A stretch of DNA of 7,557 nt, taken from CAIPFQ01 sp964641775. Its GTDB lineage: Bacteria; Chlamydiota; Chlamydiia; Chlamydiales; SM23-39. Shown in pieces: positions 1 to 5,064 of the stretch. The notes below the pieces were generated by a model. That model ran no database searches, had not been told where the DNA came from, and saw only the letters and a list, made by a program, of their open reading frames with translations. The stretch is from the NCBI GenBank assembly GCA_964641775.1, contig CAZXLK010000073.1, positions 1 through 7,557 of the forward strand, read 5' to 3'. The position numbers and the translations under genes were made by a program. Each line of letters starts with the position of its first letter. Within the stretch, counting starts at the first letter, position 1.

Positions 1-1
1 A

Positions 2-70
2 CAGACAGTATCGTATGTTCGCTGTCCAGACGGCATACTAGTTGAATTATGTTCGCCCATATCCTCTTAA
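2..70 (+). CDS. VOC/glyoxalase-superfamily protein, C-terminal end only
   Basis: The second reading frame is open from the window edge to a TAA at 68-70. It encodes 22 residues containing YVRCPDGILVEL. This matches the last beta strand of vicinal-oxygen-chelate (glyoxalase, bleomycin-resistance, dioxygenase) proteins, where a R-x-PDG-x-x-(V/I)E-L motif carries the final metal-ligand glutamate. The rest of the gene lies upstream of the window, so the substrate cannot be told. The stop is only nine bases before the TfoX-domain gene on the same strand, so the two are probably co-transcribed. The fragment is short and rests on one motif. Confidence 0.6.
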   Translation, partial: QTVSYVRCPDGILVELCSPISS

Positions 71-79
71 AAGACCTAT

Positions 80-442
80 ATGGCCTCTAAACAAAGCACT
101 ATTGATTTCATTCTTCAACGCATGGGTACGTTGGGGGCAATTCATGCAAAAAAAATGTTTGGCGAATATGGGATTTATTGCGACGGTAAGATAGTCGCCT
201 TGGTTTGTGATGATCAATTATTTGTAAAGCCGACACAAGCTGGCTCAAAGTTCATTGGAAATATTGTAGAGAGTTGTCCTTATCCAGGAGCAAAACCGTA
301 TTTTTTAATTTCGCGCGATAAATGGGATGATTGTGAATGGTTGGCCCATCTCGTGCAAATATCTGCTGCTGAATTGCCTCTGCCAAAGAAAAAATCCCTC
401 ACACGCAAGAAACGCCGCTCTTCTAGAGATCGTTTCAAATAA
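80..442 (+). CDS. TfoX/Sxy N-terminal-domain protein
   Basis: A 120-residue protein made almost entirely of a TfoX N-terminal domain. The family signature is KKMFGEYGIYCDGKIVAL (residues 24-41), followed by a DDQLFVKPT segment (44-52) and an aromatic PYPGAKPYF stretch near 67-75. Full-length TfoX/Sxy, the competence co-regulator of gammaproteobacteria, has a second C-terminal domain that is absent here. Single-domain versions are widespread and of unknown function, so a competence role should not be assumed. The tail from about residue 101 is very basic (KKK, RKKRR) and might bind nucleic acid, which is inference. ATG 80 is the only sensible start, but it lacks a clear Shine-Dalgarno. The gene sits nine bases after a VOC gene and 52 bases before a GNAT gene on the same strand. 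Confidence 0.85.
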   Translation: MASKQSTIDFILQRMGTLGAIHAKKMFGEYGIYCDGKIVALVCDDQLFVKPTQAGSKFIGNIVESCPYPGAKPYFLISRDKWDDCEWLAHLVQISAAELPLPKKKSLTRKKRRSSRDRFK

Positions 443-494
443 GTGAGCTTTTGAAAAATGGAACGCAACATGGACATTTTCAAGTGATGCAATT

Positions 495-1331
495 ATGACA
501 GAAGAAAGCCTCTTCTTAAACTTACTTGAAGAATCATTTCCAGGAATTAAAGCTAATATCATACGTTGTGAAAGGCTCGGCTTTCCTTGGAAGTCTAAAC
601 TCTTCTTGAGGGAAAAAAAGGGAGAACTTCTTTCCCACGTAGGTTTTTTGGAATACCCCATACAGATTGATGGGAAACACCATAAAGCAGCGGCACTTCA
701 CGCCATTTGTACTAAAACCACCCATCGAGGCCAAGGTTTAGCCTCACAGTTAATTCGAGAAGCTTTGCAGTGGGCTGAAAAGCAGTATGAGTTTGTCATC
801 CTATTTACAGGAATTCCCAAATTTTATGAAAGACTGTCATTTCAACCCATCCAGGAATATCGATTCCGTCTCACATGTAAACGACCGAAGGGGTCAAAGC
901 CCCTAAGACCTGTTGTCTCTCCGAAAGATAATGCTCTCTTTTCGAGCTGTTTTAATCATCGAACTCCTTTGTCTAATTATCTATGGGTGAAAGATAACGG
1001 TGACATCGCTTCTTTCAATACGCTTTTTGCTACCTACCCAACTTATTGGTCGCTATATTACAGTCCTTCTATCAATGGAATGATCTCTTATGAAATTAAA
1101 GAAAAAACGCTACATTTATATGACATTATTTCCAAAGAACTCCCATCGTTGGATTTAATTCTTGATCATTTACCTACAGCTATTGATGAAATCTATTTTT
1201 ATTTTTCTCCTGATCGATTCGCGAATGAAGCAGTCCCCGAACCATATCTCTATGACCATGGCCATTTCTTAGTGCATGGAAATTGGCCGATTGTCAAACC
1301 ATTTATGATCCCACCTTTGAGCCGATGCTGA
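495..1331 (+). CDS. GNAT-family N-acetyltransferase with C-terminal extra domain
   Basis: A 278-residue protein. The N-terminal part (about 20-126) is a GNAT fold. Motif A, the acetyl-CoA pyrophosphate loop, is HRGQGLAS (77-84), preceded by the strand AALHAICTK. Motif B is PKFYERLSF (108-116). The remaining 150 residues form a second domain ending in KPFMIPPLSRC. That two-part layout and the PFM-P-P-xRC end recall Eis-like acetyltransferases with a sterol-carrier-like C-terminal domain. The family assignment is firm, while the acceptor (aminoglycoside, peptide or other amine) is unknown. ATG 495 has only a weak upstream purine run. The TGA stop lies inside the ribosome binding site of the next small ORF. 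The strand neighbours (VOC, TfoX) suggest a loose operon of detoxification-type genes. Confidence 0.85.
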   Translation: MTEESLFLNLLEESFPGIKANIIRCERLGFPWKSKLFLREKKGELLSHVGFLEYPIQIDGKHHKAAALHAICTKTTHRGQGLASQLIREALQWAEKQYEFVILFTGIPKFYERLSFQPIQEYRFRLTCKRPKGSKPLRPVVSPKDNALFSSCFNHRTPLSNYLWVKDNGDIASFNTLFATYPTYWSLYYSPSINGMISYEIKEKTLHLYDIISKELPSLDLILDHLPTAIDEIYFYFSPDRFANEAVPEPYLYDHGHFLVHGNWPIVKPFMIPPLSRC

Positions 1332-1340
1332 GGAAAACAA

Positions 1341-1463
1341 ATGAATCCTAATATCTACAAAGCAATCGTCGATTATGCACCTGCCGAGGCTGATAATGCC
1401 GTTGTAAGAGAAGGTATCGTTTGCACTTGGTACATGAGTGTGCATCTACTATGCATCGCTTAA
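1341..1463 (+). CDS. 40-residue hypothetical ORF with strong ribosome binding site
   Basis: This ATG-initiated frame of 40 codons starts nine bases after the acetyltransferase stop. GAGG (1330-1333) lies seven bases before the ATG and overlaps the upstream TGA, an ideal arrangement for coupled translation. The product begins MNPNIYKAIVDYAPAEADNA and ends in a hydrophobic stretch (WYMSVHLLCIA). No family was recognised. It may be a genuine small protein or the 5' remnant of a longer gene that lost its 3' part beside the convergent phosphotransferase gene, which ends 30 bases away. The ribosome binding site is better evidence than the peptide itself. Confidence 0.4.
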   Translation: MNPNIYKAIVDYAPAEADNAVVREGIVCTWYMSVHLLCIA

Positions 1464-1492
1464 ATCAACGATATAAGCACCAACTGTGTATT

Positions 1493-2389
1493 TTAAATTT
1501 TATGTTTATGATCAGAAAGAACTTCATCGATTATACGCCAACACTGCTGGGACTCTGAATTATTTGGATTGGTAAAGCCAGCTGCAACCACCAAAGCCTT
1601 CCATAAAGTCCAGCCGCGTGCGCGAGCCCAGGTTCCCTTATCTAGGAGGAGCGCTTTTTTAAAAGCTTCTCTACTTTTGCCATGAAATAATGTCCAATTG
1701 ATCGCAAGATCACATGCAGGGTCGCCAATAGCCAACTGACCAAAATCAATGACAGCAGAGAGCTTGCCATTGTGTACTAACAGATTGCCAGCGCTTATAT
1801 CACCGTGAACCCATACCGGCGGATTTTCCCAAGAAGTCAAAAGAGCGGCTTCCCAAACTTCAGTTGCCGTAGTAGTGTCAATTCTATCCTTTAAAGAAGC
1901 GATGAAACAACGCGTTTCGCTATCATAAACCGATAGTGATCCTCCTCTATAAAAACTATGTAGTCCAGGCGGTGGTCCGCCTGTTGCGTCAATTTTGTGG
2001 AGAGCCGTAAGAAAGTTGGCAAGGTCAATCGCCAATTTAGTGAGATCGGCTATACCTATAGAAGTTACGGTTTCACCATCTAGCCATCGATAAATAGACC
2101 ATTTCCAAGGATAGCCATATTCAGGGCAACCCATGGCTATAGGTATGGGGATCGCAAGGGGGAGTTTAGGAGCTAATTTCGGTAACCATTGATGCTCTTT
2201 TTCTACCTGCAATTCGTATTCAGCAGCACTTGGTAAACGAACTGATTTATCTTTGCCTAAATGAAAAGTTCGATTGTCCCACCCACTCGTTGCAACAGGA
2301 TCAATAGAAAGCTCTTTCCATTGAGGAAACTGAGAGGCGATCAGACGATGCACAAGAGAAGTATCTATCACCACATGTTCTTCTGTCAT
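1493..2389 (-). CDS. aminoglycoside phosphotransferase (APH) family kinase
   Basis: A 298-residue protein-kinase-like phosphotransferase. The catalytic loop is VHGDISAGNLL (194-204), with D197 as the catalytic base and N202 as a metal ligand. The second metal site is IDFG (214-217). The N-lobe carries SGWDNRTFHLG (35-45, nucleotide loop), VRLPSA (50-55) and QVEKEHQWLPKLAP (61-74). The YPWKWSIYRWLDGE segment (93-106) is typical of the APH subgroup found widely in environmental bacteria, many with no proven resistance role. Length and motifs are intact, so it should be an active small-molecule kinase; the substrate is not predictable. It is the last gene of a four-gene operon, eight bases after the MarR stop. 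It has no clear Shine-Dalgarno of its own, so translation probably depends on the upstream gene. Confidence 0.9.
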   Translation of the reverse strand: MTEEHVVIDTSLVHRLIASQFPQWKELSIDPVATSGWDNRTFHLGKDKSVRLPSAAEYELQVEKEHQWLPKLAPKLPLAIPIPIAMGCPEYGYPWKWSIYRWLDGETVTSIGIADLTKLAIDLANFLTALHKIDATGGPPPGLHSFYRGGSLSVYDSETRCFIASLKDRIDTTTATEVWEAALLTSWENPPVWVHGDISAGNLLVHNGKLSAVIDFGQLAIGDPACDLAINWTLFHGKSREAFKKALLLDKGTWARARGWTLWKALVVAAGFTNPNNSESQQCWRIIDEVLSDHKHKI

Positions 2390-2397
2390 TCAGCTAT

Positions 2398-2865
2398 CTA
2401 TGCGTTCTTTGGAATTAATTTCTGGAAGATGTTGATCATGCATTCCTTTTCCTCCTCAGTAAGATTATGAAAAAATTCTGTATCTTTTGTTTCAACAGCA
2501 GGCAGTGCTCTCTTAAGAATATCTGAACCCTTCATTGTTAAAATCGGATTTTTTGCTCTTCCATCAGAGGATTTTTCACGCATAATAAGTTCTTTTTGCT
2601 CAAGCCCTCTTATAATCTGAGAAACAGTGTTTGGATCAAGTCCCGCCATTTTACCAATGAGGGCTTGAGTCACACGATCTCCTTTTCTGGTTAACCACCC
2701 TAAAGTAGCAAGAATGACGAATTGCGGATGAGTCAGACTCATTGATTTAAGCATCACTTCAATCGATCCACGCCATGCTGTGCTAACATGCCATAAGAGA
2801 AAGCCAGGACTACGATCTGGAGTGTCATGAACACTGATCTCTTTAAAATTGATGCTTTTCTTCAT
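2398..2865 (-). CDS. MarR-family winged-helix transcriptional regulator
   Basis: A 155-residue regulator of full MarR length. An N-terminal dimerisation helix (about 20-45, FLLWHVSTAWRGSIEVML) is followed by LTHPQFVILATLGWL (44-58). The recognition helix is DPNTVSQIIRGLEQKELI (77-94), and the wing is SSDGRAKNPILTMKG (99-113) with the family's conserved D-x-R. MarR proteins bind palindromes as dimers and release DNA on binding phenolics or other small molecules. ATG 2865 is chosen because GGGAG (2877-2873) lies seven bases before it. A TTG at 2871 would add two residues and overlap the preceding stop. It probably autoregulates the operon that also holds the VOC, EVE and APH genes, which is an inference from position. 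Confidence 0.9.
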   Translation of the reverse strand: MKKSINFKEISVHDTPDRSPGFLLWHVSTAWRGSIEVMLKSMSLTHPQFVILATLGWLTRKGDRVTQALIGKMAGLDPNTVSQIIRGLEQKELIMREKSSDGRAKNPILTMKGSDILKRALPAVETKDTEFFHNLTEEEKECMINIFQKLIPKNA

Positions 2866-2867
2866 GA

Positions 2868-3098
2868 TCAAACTCCCATTGCTCTGGAGATGACTTGAAA
2901 GTCTTCTTGCGAGATTTCAAAACAACCTCTTCTGAAAGGAAATCCCCACTTTTGCTTATCCCTTATGAAAGATAACTCATTCAACAAGGTTTGGATAGGA
3001 ATCTCTCGGGATTTCACAAAAGACACATCACGCCGCCAAGGAACAAAGTCTTCACTCATAGCAAAAGGACAGGCATCCCCTATCCAATATCGTGCCAT
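2868..3098 (-). CDS. EVE-domain protein with large internal in-frame deletion
   Basis: A 76-residue protein whose two ends match the EVE/UPF0310 family. MARYWIG at residues 1-7 is the usual N-terminus, and FVPWRRDVSF (18-27) through LSFIRDKQKWGFPFRRGCF and EISQEDFQVISRAMG is the usual C-terminal half. Intact family members are about 140-150 residues. The middle of roughly 65-70 residues, including the usual HGK and GDW-(I/L)-x-YYSP segments, is missing, yet the frame is kept. EVE domains are PUA-like folds that bind modified bases, and removing half the barrel should abolish that pocket. The start ATG overlaps the VOC stop (TAATG), with a GAGGAG site just upstream, and the stop abuts the MarR start. 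It could be a decaying gene kept open for operon translation, or a mini-protein. Confidence 0.7.
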   Translation of the reverse strand: MARYWIGDACPFAMSEDFVPWRRDVSFVKSREIPIQTLLNELSFIRDKQKWGFPFRRGCFEISQEDFQVISRAMGV

Positions 3099-3469
3099 TA
3101 CTTCTCCTCATGGAGTTTGTACACTCTGATTCTGTGTCCATCTGGATCGAGAACAACAAATGTGCGTCCAAAATCCATATCAGATGGCTTCTGAGCGATA
3201 GTCACATGCCTTTTACCCCACTGCTCATACAAGGCATCTACATCTTCAGTTGGAAAGCATATTTCCAATGCGCCAGCAGGGGCAACAACTTGAGGTTCTG
3301 CTGTATATTTGGACCAAAGACCAAGCATCACGCCATTTTTGAGGGCGAACATAACAAATGTGGGTGATTCCTCAATCGGTTTGATCCCAAATATTTCTTG
3401 ATAAAAGAGAGCGCTTTTTTGGGGATTTGAAACGAAGAGAAGGACAAATCCTAAGCTGGGTGTAAACAT
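3098..3469 (-). CDS. VOC/glyoxalase-fold protein
   Basis: A 123-residue single-subunit-length member of the vicinal oxygen chelate superfamily (glyoxalase I, bleomycin-resistance protein, extradiol dioxygenase). It shows two beta-alpha-beta-beta-beta modules: LGFVLLFVSNPQKSALFYQE (6-25) opens the first and ALEICFPTEDVDALYEQW (67-84) the second. The closing motif is DPDGHRIRVY (108-117). The final acidic metal ligand seen in glyoxalases (DPDGNxxE) is replaced here by R at that point. This suggests a ligand-binding or resistance type rather than a true glyoxalase. AGGAG lies seven bases before ATG 3469. It is the first gene of the operon continuing into EVE, MarR and APH, and its stop shares one base with the EVE start. 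Confidence 0.85.
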   Translation of the reverse strand: MFTPSLGFVLLFVSNPQKSALFYQEIFGIKPIEESPTFVMFALKNGVMLGLWSKYTAEPQVVAPAGALEICFPTEDVDALYEQWGKRHVTIAQKPSDMDFGRTFVVLDPDGHRIRVYKLHEEK

Positions 3470-3495
3470 ATAATTTCTCCTGGTTGATCTATCAA

Positions 3496-3524
3496 GTTAT
3501 ATTGTACGTATACGTATCAATTAA
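3496..3524 (-). promoter_or_regulatory. Probable promoter of the VOC-EVE-MarR-APH operon
   Basis: On the minus strand TTAATT (3524-3519) and TATAAC (3501-3496) are separated by exactly 17 bases, 27 bases or more upstream of ATG 3469. The -10 matches five of six consensus bases and the -35 matches about three. The spacer contains the 12-bp palindrome annotated separately, which makes a repressor-controlled promoter likely. No transcript data support it. Confidence 0.4.
3505..3516. promoter_or_regulatory. Perfect 12-bp palindrome, candidate operator
   Basis: TACGTATACGTA is a perfect palindrome in the spacer between the divergent VOC operon and PadR-like gene, lying between the -35 and -10 candidates of the operon. 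A symmetric site here could serve the MarR protein (autoregulation) or the PadR-like protein. Which one binds is not shown by the sequence. Confidence 0.45.
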
Positions 3525-3540
3525 ATCCACAAAAAAGTAC

Positions 3541-3873
3541 ATGAAGTTGTCAGTAAAAGGCTTGTTGCGCAGTAATACCCAGAGACTGGGTATTACTCAT
3601 GCGATTAGTCATAAAACCAGATATGCGATTTTGGGTGTGCTCTTTGAAGAGCCAGCCACAGGATATGAGATCAAATCCCTTATGGGGAGATCAATAGTCT
3701 ATTTCTGGAGAGAATTAGATTCGACAATTTATCCGATGCTGAAAGTTCTGGCAAAAGAAGGCAAGGTGCTGTCTGAAATCGTCTATGTAGGCAAGAAAAA
3801 GAAAGAAGTCTTTTCCATTACAGAGACGGGACGGATGGAATTGATACTTAAACGAGTACACGCTCTTGGATGA
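3541..3873 (+). CDS. PadR-like winged-helix regulator, lacking the C-terminal domain
   Basis: A 110-residue product from ATG 3541. Residues 25-105 are a PadR winged helix: KTRYAILGVLFEEPATGYEIK, then SIVYFWRELDSTIYPMLKVL, with the wing around VYVGKKKKEVFSITETGR. PadR proteins repress detoxification or efflux genes, usually a divergent neighbour, here the VOC operon. Two oddities stand out. Relatives usually begin MSxKTRYAILG, but here that position is ATT AGT CAT AAA, an isoleucine codon (3604), and the residues before it come from a perfect hairpin. The usual C-terminal coiled-coil domain of the roughly 180-residue subfamily is absent, with a terminator immediately after the stop. No Shine-Dalgarno precedes ATG 3541 or the alternative TTG 3484. 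It may be a short form or a decaying gene. Confidence 0.65.
   Translation: MKLSVKGLLRSNTQRLGITHAISHKTRYAILGVLFEEPATGYEIKSLMGRSIVYFWRELDSTIYPMLKVLAKEGKVLSEIVYVGKKKKEVFSITETGRMELILKRVHALG
3571..3597. repeat. Perfect 12-bp inverted repeat with 3-base loop
   Basis: AGTAATACCCAG (3571-3582) and CTGGGTATTACT (3586-3597) are exact reverse complements around AGA. The repeat lies in the first codons of the PadR-like frame, just upstream of the point where homologues normally begin. There is no T-run, so it is not a terminator. It could be a DNA operator of the regulator itself or an mRNA hairpin limiting translation. Confidence 0.75.
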
Positions 3874-3900
3874 AAAAACTCGGACTTTTCCGAGCTTTTT
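3873..3900. terminator. Bidirectional rho-independent terminator
   Basis: The stem CTCGGA (3879-3884) / TCCGAG (3889-3894) has a CTTT loop. It is followed on the plus strand by CTTTTT and preceded by six As, which become a T-run on the minus strand. It directly follows the PadR-like stop (3871-3873) and lies about 30 bases beyond the minus-strand SnoaL-like stop. It can therefore end both convergent transcripts. Confidence 0.85.
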
Positions 3901-3925
3901 GTTGAGAGGAAACGTTGAGGATTTA

Positions 3926-4291
3926 TCAAGAAGAAACCCCCTCTTTTTTCTCCATGAAACATCGAGTGTCGTAAATAAGATCAATTTTTGAGATGAGACC
4001 ATCCTGAAAGCTTAAGTGTGATGCAGCGCGCAGAGGTTTGGCGAAATTAGGAATTTCTACATCATAAATGATCACAGCTTCATTCTCTGAGCCAAATTTT
4101 GCCCGAATTGTTAGAGACTTAAAGATAGTAGAGAAACCGGTGGCTGCTTTAAGAACCACCTCTTTGCCTATTACCTGTTCTTGGGGATCGGTAAAATGAA
4201 TGTTGGGATGCAAGTATCTTTTGACCTCTTCAAGATTTTTCTTTCCGAGTGCTGTATAATAGGCTACTGCTATGGCTGTTGTATCTTTCAT
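3926..4291 (-). CDS. SnoaL/NTF2-like protein
   Basis: A 121-residue single-domain protein of the NTF2-like superfamily in its SnoaL-type branch. The family pattern is VAYYTALGKKNLEEVKRYLHPNI at the N-terminus, then HFTDPQEQVIGKEVVL. After that come the long curved strands (AVIIYDVEIP, AASHLSFQDGLISKIDLIYD). The fold forms a cone-shaped pocket used by polyketide cyclases, isomerases and many proteins of unknown ligand, so no reaction can be assigned. AAGGAG lies six bases before ATG 4291. Its promoter is a perfect consensus one (4355-4327) overlapping a probable TetR operator. Control by the divergent TetR protein is therefore likely. Confidence 0.8.
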   Translation of the reverse strand: MKDTTAIAVAYYTALGKKNLEEVKRYLHPNIHFTDPQEQVIGKEVVLKAATGFSTIFKSLTIRAKFGSENEAVIIYDVEIPNFAKPLRAASHLSFQDGLISKIDLIYDTRCFMEKKEGVSS

Positions 4292-4310
4292 CGGTTTCTC
4301 CTTTTTGGTT

Positions 4311-4339
4311 TTGACAATCTGAATTGATTATAGTAAACT
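4311..4339 (+). promoter_or_regulatory. Promoter of the TetR gene, giving a near-leaderless mRNA
   Basis: TTGACA (4311-4316) is followed after 17 bases by TAAACT (4334-4339). Transcription would begin near 4346, only about three bases before the TetR ATG at 4349. No Shine-Dalgarno precedes that ATG, which fits leaderless initiation. The -10 matches four of six consensus bases. Confidence 0.55.
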
Positions 4340-4355
4340 ATATCCAATATGTCAA
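4327..4355 (-). promoter_or_regulatory. Perfect-consensus sigma70 promoter of the SnoaL-like gene
   Basis: On the minus strand TTGACA (4355-4350) and TATAAT (4332-4327) are exactly 17 bases apart. All twelve bases match the consensus. The -35 covers the start codon of the divergent TetR gene. Transcription would start near 4320, leaving a leader of about 30 bases that contains AAGGAG. Confidence 0.75.
4329..4342. promoter_or_regulatory. Probable TetR operator
   Basis: TATAGT-AA-ACTATA is a palindrome with six-base arms. It overlaps the -10 of the minus-strand SnoaL promoter (4332-4327) and fully covers the -10 of the plus-strand TetR promoter (4334-4339). A bound TetR dimer would block both promoters. 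The assignment rests on position and symmetry. Confidence 0.6.
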
Positions 4356-5044
4356 AAACTAAAAGAAGACCTTACAAGTCCGAATCAAGAAATGCGCAGG
4401 CTGCGCAAACAAAAAAGCGTATTCTTGAAGCTGCCAAAAATCTTTTTGAATCAGAAGGATTTGAATACGCAACGATTGAAAAAATAGCTCGTGTAGCTGA
4501 TGTAGCGATCCCGACCGTCTACTCACTTTTTCAATCTAAGGGCGGTATTCTTCGAGCCCTAATGGATGAAGTTTTTCCCAAAGACCAGTTTGAAGCCCTT
4601 GTTGAAAAAAGTAAGGAAGCCACATCTCCCGAAGAACGTCTTCTCTATTCTGCTAAAATTGCGCGTCAAATATATGATGCAGAGCGGGCTCAAATGGAGG
4701 TGTTCCGAGGAGCTTCCGTCTTGTCTCCTGAATTCAAAGAGCTTGAAAAAGAAAGAGAGAGGCGTCGGTATGAACGACAAGAAGTGACCATCAATGCAAT
4801 GGCAAAAGAAAATTCCCTTTCTAAGGGCATGAGTGTGGACAGAGCGCGAGATATTTTGTGGGTTTTTACTGGGCGTGATCTATATCGCATGTTAGTGATC
4901 GAGCAGGGATGGCTGCCAGAAGAATATGAAAAATGGTTGGCTGAGCTGCTTGCCAATACCCTGATCATTGGAAGAAACCAAATGAAGATCGTAATCAAAA
5001 AGATGCTCTGCCGTTCCTGCAATGCCCAAAAAAGGAGCGAGTAA
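4349..5044 (+). CDS. TetR-family transcriptional regulator
   Basis: A 231-residue regulator. The N-terminal tail is basic (residues 2-19). The TetR helix-turn-helix spans about 20-70, with TKKRILEAAKNLFESEGF (21-38) and ATIEKIARVADVAIPTVYSL (41-60) followed by FQSKGGILRALM. The remaining 160 residues form the all-helical ligand-binding and dimer domain, which is not conserved enough to name the ligand. ATG 4349 is the first in frame and gives the expected N-terminus. It lacks a Shine-Dalgarno and lies about three bases from the predicted transcription start. It is divergent from the SnoaL-like gene across a shared operator, the classic arrangement of a TetR repressor and its target. The gene converges with the kinase gene 20 bases downstream. 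Confidence 0.9.
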   Translation: MSKTKRRPYKSESRNAQAAQTKKRILEAAKNLFESEGFEYATIEKIARVADVAIPTVYSLFQSKGGILRALMDEVFPKDQFEALVEKSKEATSPEERLLYSAKIARQIYDAERAQMEVFRGASVLSPEFKELEKERERRRYERQEVTINAMAKENSLSKGMSVDRARDILWVFTGRDLYRMLVIEQGWLPEEYEKWLAELLANTLIIGRNQMKIVIKKMLCRSCNAQKRSE

Positions 5045-5064
5045 AAAAGTTAAAATTCTGCTTT

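Noticed and set aside
450..485. Imperfect hairpin between the TfoX and acetyltransferase genes
   Set aside because: It needs a bulge, is A/T-rich and has no T-run; too weak to call a terminator.
305..734. Minus-strand frames opposite the TfoX and acetyltransferase genes
   Set aside because: They lie wholly antisense to well-supported genes, resemble no family, and are expected by-products of the codon use on the other strand.
1458..1478. GCTTA/TAAGC inverted repeat between the convergent 40-residue ORF and the APH gene as a terminator
   Set aside because: Only five pairs, a long loop and no T-run on either strand.
2991..3367. Plus-strand frames opposite the EVE and VOC genes
   Set aside because: Both are antisense to genes with recognised motifs and coupled starts.
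3715..4002. 95-codon minus-strand frame spanning the PadR-like 3' end and the terminator
   Set aside because: It runs through a strong bidirectional terminator and overlaps the SnoaL-like 3' end; no family likeness.
4559..5022. Frames of 73-110 codons inside the TetR gene on both strands
   Set aside because: The TetR frame has clear family motifs across this stretch; the others have none and start without ribosome binding sites.
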